DNA of 9,439 nucleotides from Candidatus Gastranaerophilales bacterium. GTDB lineage: Bacteria; Cyanobacteriota; Vampirovibrionia; Gastranaerophilales; Gastranaerophilaceae. Shown in pieces: positions 1 through 5,158 of this stretch; within the stretch, counting starts at the first letter, position 1; each line of letters begins with the position of its first letter. A program made the position numbers and the translations under genes. The stretch lies in NCBI GenBank assembly GCA_944325615.1, contig CALVAU010000056.1:1-9439 (forward strand), in the 5' to 3' direction. The notes beneath the pieces are model-generated. The model was not told the origin of the DNA and did no database searches. It saw only the letters and a list, made by a program, of their open reading frames with translations.

Positions 1-1029
1 AAACCAATCTTTACCGATAGCCCTCATCGCATGAGCAATTGGCGCTTGGATATCAATTTGCCCTAACGGAACATTTCCTGTAAGCACAAGTGCTACACAA
101 ACATATAAAATAGTACAAATAATCAAAGTTCCCAAAATTGCAATGGGCAAATCTCTTTGCGGATTTTCAGTTTCTTCAGCAGTTGTAGAAATTGCATCAA
201 ATCCAATGTATGCAAAGAAAATCAAAAATGCGCCCATAAATACGCCTTCAAAACCGTTTGGTGCAATCGGTACCCAATTTTCAGGTTTTACATAAAACGC
301 ACCTACAGCAATGAATGATAAAATCATAAACATATTTACTGCAACCATAATACTTGCAAAACGAGTTGATTCTTTTACACCTTTAATCAAAAGCATTGTA
401 AGCGCCAAAACTATAAATATTGCAGGCAAATTGATTGCAACCGGAATTTTATCAAACAAATACGGCATTTGTGTATGAGGATCAAGTCCGTATTTATCAC
501 AATATGAAAGCATAAATCTATAATCTGTTCTTAGCCAAAGCGGGAAATTAACAATAAATGAAGGCAACAGATGTTTAAAACCTTTTAGAAACTGAACAAA
601 ATACCCTGTCCATGCACATGCTACAGTAATATTTCCGATAGCATACTCTAGCATTAATATCCAGCCTACCATCCAAGCCATAAATTCGCCCATTGTTGCA
701 TAAGTATAAGTATAAGCACTACCAGCAACCGGAATCATTGCTGCTATTTCACTGTAACAAAGAGCTGAAAAGACACACGCAACAGCTGCCATTACCATTG
801 AAATTATTATCGCAGGTCCAGCTCCAACTCCTTCAGGACCACCCTGAATTGCAGTACCAATGATAGTAAAAATCCCTGTACCTACAACCGCGCCTATACC
901 TATGACTATTAAGTCAAAAACATTCAAAGATTTTTTCAGCTCAGACTTCTTGCTTGTCGCAATTAATTCATCGGGGCTTTTTTTCTTTAATGCATTTGAT
1001 ATTATATTTTTGATCATACTTCTTTCCAT
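1..1029 (-). CDS. APC-superfamily amino acid permease, C-terminus cut by window edge (paralogue 1)
   Basis: This is a multi-pass inner-membrane amino acid transporter of the bacterial CAT/YfnA-like branch of the APC superfamily. It is read on the minus strand from ATG at 1029 and stays open through base 1, giving 343 codons. The TM1 unwound-helix signature GIGAVVGTGIF lies at about residues 44-54. The CAT-type motif around FFAYIGFDA, followed by a TAEETENPQRDLP segment, lies at about 268-292. Translation stops at the edge near the TM8 region, so roughly a third of a normal ~500-residue permease is missing. A second start at 1017 gives MIKNIISN and has GGA seven bases upstream; the 1029 start has no clear ribosome site, so 1017 may be the true one. 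It lies 32 bp after a close paralogue and probably shares its transcript. Family assignment is firm; the substrate cannot be read from sequence. Confidence 0.93.
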   Translation of the reverse strand, partial: MERSMIKNIISNALKKKSPDELIATSKKSELKKSLNVFDLIVIGIGAVVGTGIFTIIGTAIQGGPEGVGAGPAIIISMVMAAVACVFSALCYSEIAAMIPVAGSAYTYTYATMGEFMAWMVGWILMLEYAIGNITVACAWTGYFVQFLKGFKHLLPSFIVNFPLWLRTDYRFMLSYCDKYGLDPHTQMPYLFDKIPVAINLPAIFIVLALTMLLIKGVKESTRFASIMVAVNMFMILSFIAVGAFYVKPENWVPIAPNGFEGVFMGAFLIFFAYIGFDAISTTAEETENPQRDLPIAILGTLIICTILYVCVALVLTGNVPLGQIDIQAPIAHAMRAIGKDWF

Positions 1030-1042
1030 AGTTTATTTCGGC

Positions 1043-1058
1043 TTTCAAAATTTTGAAA
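1043..1058. repeat. 16-bp perfect palindrome between the two permease genes
   Basis: TTTCAAAATTTTGAAA is its own reverse complement and occupies half of the 32-bp gap between the two permease genes. It has no U-run suited to termination. It could fold as a weak hairpin in the transcript, act as a protein site, or be a chance product of AT-rich sequence. Confidence 0.35.
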
Positions 1059-1061
1059 ATA

Positions 1062-2654
1062 CTACATTTTTAATTCAAGTTTTCTTTGTTCAACTTTTTC
1101 AATATGAATTTTGTTTTCATTTTTTCTATTCTTAACAAAGCCGTAGAGTAAGTAAATCATTGCTCCTATTCCAAGCCATACAGGGAATAAAAGAGCTGAA
1201 CTTGATGGCTGCATTGATTTATAAATCATCAAACCACCGCAGCAAATTATACCTAATGAAGGTAGTACAGGTGAAAACGGAACTTTAAAAGGTCGTTCTC
1301 TGTTTGGATCAGTTTTTCTCAAAATTAATACCGCAACACACACAACAATAAATGAAGTAAATGTACCATAGTTACACAATTCTGCAGCAACGTCAAGATT
1401 AAGTGTCAAAATTCCTATTACTGATAAAAGTCCGACTGTCCAAGTCAAAACATGAGGAGTTTTGAATTTCGGATGAAGTTTTTGGAATCTTTGAGATATA
1501 AAATGATCTCTGCTCATTGCATACAAAATTCTTGTTGCAGCCATTTCCATAACCAAAAGTACTGATGTAAGACCAGCTAAAGAGCCTATTGAAATAAGAC
1601 CAGCCGCCCAGTTAAGATTTATCAGTTTCATACAATATGCCATTGGCGCTTTTAAAAACGCAGCAGGCACAGTAGAGCTAGTATCTTGCAAACCTGTTAA
1701 TATCAAGGCTACAAGAACATATACAATCGTAGTTATTACAAGTGATCCAATAATACCTATCGGCAAATCCTTTTGAGGATTTTTGCATTCTTCTGCAGCC
1801 GTTGCAATTGCATCAAATCCAATATATGCAAAGAAAATTATAAAAGCACCTGCAAAAATACCAGCTGCCCCATGAGGCGCAAAAGGCACCCAATTATCAG
1901 GTTTTACATAAAAGGCTCCTGCAATTACAAAAAGCGCAATAACTGCCATTTTTACAACAACCATTATAGCTGTCATTTTGGCAGAATCTTTTGTACCTTT
2001 AACTAATATAGCCGTAGATAACAATACCATTATAATAGCCGGAAGATTTATACATATTGGCAAACCAAATAACGTCGGAACAAAAACATCAGGGTTTTCT
2101 GCAACGATTTTAGCTGCTGAAAAAGGATCATTCACAAGCCATACTGGCGGGTTTGCAAGCCAAGCGGGTAAAAATTTATCAAATCCGCTCAAAAATTGTA
2201 CAAAGTGATTTGACCAAGCGCAAGCAACCGCAATAAATCCGATAGCATACTCAAGCATCAAAACCCAGCCAACCATCCAAGCAGCGAATTCACCTAATGT
2301 TGCAAAAGTGTAGGTATAGGCTCCGCCTGCAACCGGAATCATTGTTGCAAACTCAGAATAACAAAGAGCTGAGAAAATACAAGCAATCGCGGCAACAACC
2401 ATTGATACAATCAATGCTGGTCCTGCACCTAATCCGGATCCGTCAGCACTGCCTGCAGCGGCAATACCTACAATTGCAAAAATTCCGGAACCAATAATTG
2501 CACCGACACCAAGGATTATTAAATCCCAAACACCTAATGTTTTTTCTAAACCTTCAGATTTTGCTTCATCAAGCATTTCATCAGGTTTTTTAATTCGTGT
2601 AATAGTTTTCAAAAAATTACGAGTTAATGTTGCGCGACTGTATTTTTCTGCCAT
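1062..2654 (-). CDS. APC-superfamily amino acid permease, complete (paralogue 2)
   Basis: This is a 530-residue inner-membrane amino acid permease of the CAT/YfnA-like type, the family that includes the structurally characterised GkApcT. A charged cytoplasmic N-terminus of about 40 residues is followed by TM1 with GVGAIIGSGIF (49-59), the sodium-independent APC substrate-binding loop signature. FFAYIGFDAIATAAEE (274-289) and the following NPQKDLP form the conserved TM6 to loop motif. About twelve hydrophobic segments are visible. A charged C-terminal tail follows the ERPFKVP motif and the last membrane segments. The ATG at 2654 is preceded by AGGAAG at a proper distance, which supports this start. 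It lies 21 bp downstream of glyQ and 32 bp upstream of a paralogue that is identical at well over half of the positions in the first transmembrane half. Substrate is unknown; cationic or small neutral amino acids are the usual choices. Confidence 0.95.
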   Translation of the reverse strand: MAEKYSRATLTRNFLKTITRIKKPDEMLDEAKSEGLEKTLGVWDLIILGVGAIIGSGIFAIVGIAAAGSADGSGLGAGPALIVSMVVAAIACIFSALCYSEFATMIPVAGGAYTYTFATLGEFAAWMVGWVLMLEYAIGFIAVACAWSNHFVQFLSGFDKFLPAWLANPPVWLVNDPFSAAKIVAENPDVFVPTLFGLPICINLPAIIMVLLSTAILVKGTKDSAKMTAIMVVVKMAVIALFVIAGAFYVKPDNWVPFAPHGAAGIFAGAFIIFFAYIGFDAIATAAEECKNPQKDLPIGIIGSLVITTIVYVLVALILTGLQDTSSTVPAAFLKAPMAYCMKLINLNWAAGLISIGSLAGLTSVLLVMEMAATRILYAMSRDHFISQRFQKLHPKFKTPHVLTWTVGLLSVIGILTLNLDVAAELCNYGTFTSFIVVCVAVLILRKTDPNRERPFKVPFSPVLPSLGIICCGGLMIYKSMQPSSSALLFPVWLGIGAMIYLLYGFVKNRKNENKIHIEKVEQRKLELKM

Positions 2655-2675
2655 TTATCTTCCTTATATTCTTAA

Positions 2676-3548
2676 TTATTTACAAAGAGGAAAACCTAAT
2701 TCTTCTCTTTGTGCTACGTACAACTTAGCAACGGCCGATGCCATTGTTCTTACTCTGTTTATAAAATTAATCCTTTCATCTTTGCTTATTACACCACGAG
2801 CATCAAGCAAGTTGAATGTATGTGAACATTTCAATACATAATCGTATGCGGGAAGCACCAATTTTGCATTAATACAATTATCAACTTCTTTTTGATACAA
2901 ATCAAACATTGTAAACAATGCTTTTGCATCTGACACTTCAAAATTATATTTTGATTGCTCTATTTCGTTTTGCAAGAAAATTTCACCATATTTCAATTTG
3001 TCATTCCACATAATATCATATACTGATGCTTTATTTTGCAAATACATCGCAATTCTTTCTAATCCGTAAGTCAACTCTAAAGCAACAGGTTTTACTTCCA
3101 AGCCGCCTACTTGTTGGAAATATGTGAATTGGGTAATTTCCATACCGTCAAGCCAAACTTCCCAGCCAACTCCCGCTGCACCTAAGGTTGGAGATTCCCA
3201 GTTGTCTTCTACAAATCTTACATCATGTTCTTTCAAATCAATTCCCATAGCTTCCAAACTTTTTAAATATAGTTCTTGAGCATTATCTGGAGAAGGTTTT
3301 AAAATAACTTGGAACTGATAATAATGACCGAGTCTGTTCGGGTTTTCTCCGTATCTTGCATCTGTCGGTCTTCTGCAAGGTTCAATCATTGCAGTATTCC
3401 AAGGTTCAGGTCCTAATGATCTTAAAAAAGTCGCAGGGTTCATTGTAGATGCACCCTTTTCAATATCATAAGGCTGTTGAATTATACAACCGTAATCTGA
3501 CCAAAATTTTGATAAATTAAATACGAGTTCTTGAAACTTTAATGCCAT
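2676..3548 (-). CDS. glyQ: Glycyl-tRNA synthetase alpha subunit
   Basis: This is the catalytic alpha chain of the bacterial alpha2beta2 class II glycyl-tRNA synthetase. It forms glycyl-adenylate and charges tRNA-Gly together with the beta chain (GlyS), which is not in this window. The 290-residue product is close to the usual length of about 300. The class II motif 2 block RRPTDARYGENPNR lies at about 59-72. The highly conserved FVEDNWESPTLGA (112-124) and GMEITQFTYFQQVGG (135-149) segments follow, and the C-terminus ends LGFPLCK as in other GlyQ proteins. The frame is open upstream to an ATG at 3641, but family alignment supports the start at 3548 (MALKFQELVF), with GGA seven bases before it. 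A likely promoter at 3620-3648 also lies inside that upstream extension. Two amino acid permeases follow on the same strand, the first after only 21 bp. Confidence 0.97.
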   Translation of the reverse strand: MALKFQELVFNLSKFWSDYGCIIQQPYDIEKGASTMNPATFLRSLGPEPWNTAMIEPCRRPTDARYGENPNRLGHYYQFQVILKPSPDNAQELYLKSLEAMGIDLKEHDVRFVEDNWESPTLGAAGVGWEVWLDGMEITQFTYFQQVGGLEVKPVALELTYGLERIAMYLQNKASVYDIMWNDKLKYGEIFLQNEIEQSKYNFEVSDAKALFTMFDLYQKEVDNCINAKLVLPAYDYVLKCSHTFNLLDARGVISKDERINFINRVRTMASAVAKLYVAQREELGFPLCK

Positions 3549-3619
3549 AACATATTCCATTATTGTACTATTTACACTTATTTGCGCCGAAAAAATCACA
3601 TCGTTGCAACGCTTTAAAA

Positions 3620-3648
3620 ATATTACGTCCAACACACTCAAATTGCAA
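3620..3648 (-). promoter_or_regulatory. Candidate sigma-70 promoter for glyQ operon
   Basis: On the minus strand TTGCAA (3648-3643) and TAATAT (3625-3620) are separated by 17 bases. Each hexamer matches the consensus at four of six positions. The predicted start near 3612 would leave a leader of about 65 bases before the ATG at 3548, too short for a T-box riboswitch. This is a sequence match only. Confidence 0.45.
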
Positions 3649-3670
3649 TAATTATGTTTAAAAATATTAA
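3643..3670 (+). promoter_or_regulatory. Candidate sigma-70 promoter for the P-loop kinase gene
   Basis: On the plus strand TTGCAA (3643-3648) and TATTAA (3665-3670) are separated by 16 bases, and transcription would begin near 3677. The -35 hexamer is self-complementary, so it is the same six bases proposed as the -35 element of the divergent glyQ promoter. Confidence 0.35.
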
Positions 3671-3713
3671 GGAACAGGTAAAGACATGCAACTTTATGAT
3701 ATTTTAATAATAA

Positions 3714-3719
3714 AAGGAG
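3714..3719 (+). promoter_or_regulatory. Strong ribosome binding site that sets the kinase start
   Basis: AAGGAG lies five bases before the ATG at 3725. It favours that start over the in-frame ATG at 3686, which has only a weak AGG upstream and would add 13 residues before the P-loop domain. Confidence 0.7.
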
Positions 3720-3724
3720 ATTTT

Positions 3725-4243
3725 ATGGCTAATAAGATAATAATATTTTCAGGAAAACAATATTCAGGTAAAGATACGGCAGCAAAAATTATGCTTGAAA
3801 AAATGCCTGATTACAGAAGATGTGCAATGGGTGATATTATAAAAATTACCTACGGAAAAGAGAAAAATCTTTCTTATGAAGAAATTGAAAAAAACAAACC
3901 AATTTATCGTCAGGATTTAATTGACTTAGGCAACTGGGGACGTGCTCAAGATCCTGATTATTGGCTCAATAAAATCATTGCACAGGATGGGAATATAATC
4001 GTCACTGATGTGAGAGTTCCGCATGAATATGAGGTATTTAAAAATGCCGGAGCAATCACAATTAGAGTGGAAGCCTCAAGAGATGTAAGAACAAAACGCG
4101 GAGAACTTGTCGGAGAAAACGATATCACCGAAATCGGTCTTGATGAAATTAAAGATTGGGATTATATAATTGATAATAATTCTGATTATGACAATTTGAA
4201 AAAACAAGTTGATGAAATAATAAAAAAAATCTCCCGCAAATAA
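3725..4243 (+). CDS. Small P-loop kinase, phosphomevalonate kinase / dNMP kinase-like
   Basis: This is a 172-residue soluble kinase with the nucleoside monophosphate kinase fold. The Walker A loop GKQYSGKD spans residues 10-17. YRQDLIDLGNWGRAQDPDYW (61-80), TDVRVPHE (94-101), IRVEASRDVRTKRG (113-126) and ENDITEIGLD (131-140) follow, ending in WDYIIDNN (145-152). This order of motifs matches the animal-type phosphomevalonate kinase family, which has GK..SGKD, DTR and ECGLD at the same places. It also matches phage and bacterial deoxynucleoside monophosphate kinases, which have SGKDT, DVRFPNE and E.ALD. The fold and ATP use are well supported. The acceptor could be a dNMP, a phospho-sugar or phosphomevalonate and is not decided by sequence. 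A nucleotide substrate is the safer guess because no other mevalonate gene is nearby. The start at 3725 is chosen on its ribosome site. It stands alone between a divergent glyQ and a convergent regulator. Confidence 0.85.
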   Translation: MANKIIIFSGKQYSGKDTAAKIMLEKMPDYRRCAMGDIIKITYGKEKNLSYEEIEKNKPIYRQDLIDLGNWGRAQDPDYWLNKIIAQDGNIIVTDVRVPHEYEVFKNAGAITIRVEASRDVRTKRGELVGENDITEIGLDEIKDWDYIIDNNSDYDNLKKQVDEIIKKISRK

Positions 4244-4260
4244 ACGGGAGATTTTTTTTT
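4222..4260. terminator. Bidirectional intrinsic terminator between kinase and response regulator
   Basis: ATCTCCCG (4229-4236) pairs with CGGGAGAT (4245-4252) across an 8-base loop. The flanking A-run (4222-4229) and T-run (4252-4260) extend the stem and supply a U-tract on either strand. The left arm and loop contain the last codons and stop codon of the kinase gene. It would also end the convergent regulator transcript. Confidence 0.9.
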
Positions 4261-4272
4261 ACAGTACAAAAA

Positions 4273-4977
4273 CTACACCATACCCTCTTTAACAGCTTTG
4301 ACAGCAGCTTGCACTCTGTCATTTACGCACATCTTTTGCAAAATTGAACATACATGAGCTTTTGCTGTATGTACACTTACTATCAATTCTTTTGCAATTT
4401 CAGTATTACTTTTACCTGTTACAAGATGTTTTAAAACTTCAAATTCTCTTTCTGTCAAAGGTATTCTTCCTTCAGACTGAGATTTGTTTGGCAAAAATCC
4501 GATATTTTCTACTTTTGGAAAAGCATTCAGCGCCAGTTGAGCAACAACAGGGTCTATCCAGCAGACACCTATTGAAACATCTCTTACTACATCTGCCAAT
4601 TTTTGCGGATCGATATCTTTAAGACAGTATGCACTCGCACCTGAACTTAGTGCAGCTACAACTTCCTCTTCTCTGTCATGAGAGGTTAAAGCTATTATTT
4701 TTATTTCCGGTGCAAACTCTTTTACTTTAAGCATCGCTTCTATACCGTTCATTCCCGGAAGACCCAAATCCATTAAGACTACATCCGGTTTAAATCGTTC
4801 AATTAATTTTAATCCTTCTATTGCATCTTCACTTTCTGCGACTACCCTCATATCAGGATTTTCATTTAGCGCACATCTGAGACCAACTCTTGTTAATTTA
4901 AAATCTTCTACGATTGCAATTTTAATAATTTTCTTTTGAGTTTGTTCCTGAGACTCAGTTTGATTGTTTTCTGACAT
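4273..4977 (-). CDS. NarL/FixJ-family response regulator (REC + LuxR-type HTH)
   Basis: This is a 234-residue cytoplasmic two-component response regulator. A polar, Gln/Asn/Glu-rich tail of about 15 residues precedes the receiver domain (about 17-135). The acidic pair E24-D25, phospho-acceptor D70 (in VVLMDLGLPG), switch threonine T98 (ALTSHD) and lysine K120 (CLKD) are all present, so phosphorylation is expected to work. After a linker of about 35 residues comes a LuxR/GerE helix-turn-helix (about 174-232), with LTEREFEVL and the recognition-helix segment SVHTAKAHVCSILQKM. The TSHDREEEVVAALSSGA and WIDP segments resemble cyanobacterial NarL-type regulators. The ATG at 4977 is preceded by GAGGTG four bases upstream. 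No histidine kinase gene is in the window, so its partner is unknown. It is transcribed away from the GH13 gene, which makes that gene and itself plausible targets; this is inference. Confidence 0.95.
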   Translation of the reverse strand: MSENNQTESQEQTQKKIIKIAIVEDFKLTRVGLRCALNENPDMRVVAESEDAIEGLKLIERFKPDVVLMDLGLPGMNGIEAMLKVKEFAPEIKIIALTSHDREEEVVAALSSGASAYCLKDIDPQKLADVVRDVSIGVCWIDPVVAQLALNAFPKVENIGFLPNKSQSEGRIPLTEREFEVLKHLVTGKSNTEIAKELIVSVHTAKAHVCSILQKMCVNDRVQAAVKAVKEGMV

Positions 4978-5071
4978 TTTTCACCTCTCTTACTTTATAT
5001 ATATCTATCAGATATCGACATGACTATTAAAGAATAGCTTTATGAATTAATCCATTACCTTAGTAGCTAAT

Positions 5072-5088
5072 ATTGTAAAAAATACAAT
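5072..5088. repeat. Short inverted repeat ATTGTA-N5-TACAAT in the divergent promoter region
   Basis: ATTGTA (5072-5077) and TACAAT (5083-5088) form an inverted repeat with a 5-base A spacer, just upstream of the predicted promoter of the GH13 gene. Its size would suit a dimeric regulator, but no protein can be assigned and chance is possible in such AT-rich DNA. A second short one, CTATT-AAAG-AATAG, lies at 5024-5037. Confidence 0.3.
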
Positions 5089-5121
5089 TATTAATTCTTA
5101 ATACAAAAAAAATTTGATTGT

Positions 5122-5129
5122 GCTATAAT
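5122..5129 (+). promoter_or_regulatory. Extended -10 promoter element of the GH13 gene
   Basis: TATAAT at 5124-5129 is a perfect -10 hexamer with an upstream TG (5121-5122) forming the extended element TGCTATAAT. No good -35 hexamer lies at 16-18 bases, as is common for extended -10 promoters. Transcription would start near 5136, giving a leader of about 23 bases. The ribosome site GGGAG (5147-5151) lies seven bases before the ATG. Confidence 0.6.
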
Positions 5130-5158
5130 CCAGTTAAATAGAAGATGGGAGTAGTTTA

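Noticed and set aside
860..1135. Open frame of 91 codons on the plus strand with a hydrophobic middle
   Set aside because: It lies antisense to the two permease genes and their short gap. Hydrophobic shadows of membrane-protein genes are common, and no ribosome site or family match is visible.
3549..3620. Possible T-box riboswitch in the glyQ leader
   Set aside because: The predicted leader is only about 65 bases, with no T-box sequence or terminator/antiterminator pair.
3549..3641. N-terminal extension of glyQ to the ATG at 3641
   Set aside because: The extra 31 residues have no counterpart in the GlyQ family and cover the likely promoter. The start at 3548 has a ribosome site and the canonical N-terminus.
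3686..3724. Upstream ATG adding 13 residues to the kinase
   Set aside because: Its ribosome site is weak, and AAGGAG sits ideally before the ATG at 3725, which also places the P-loop at the usual distance from the N-terminus.
4978..5120. A sigma-70 promoter for the response regulator on the minus strand
   Set aside because: Several AT-rich hexamers fit loosely (for example around 4995-5030), but none has an acceptable -35 and -10 pair, so I did not assign one.
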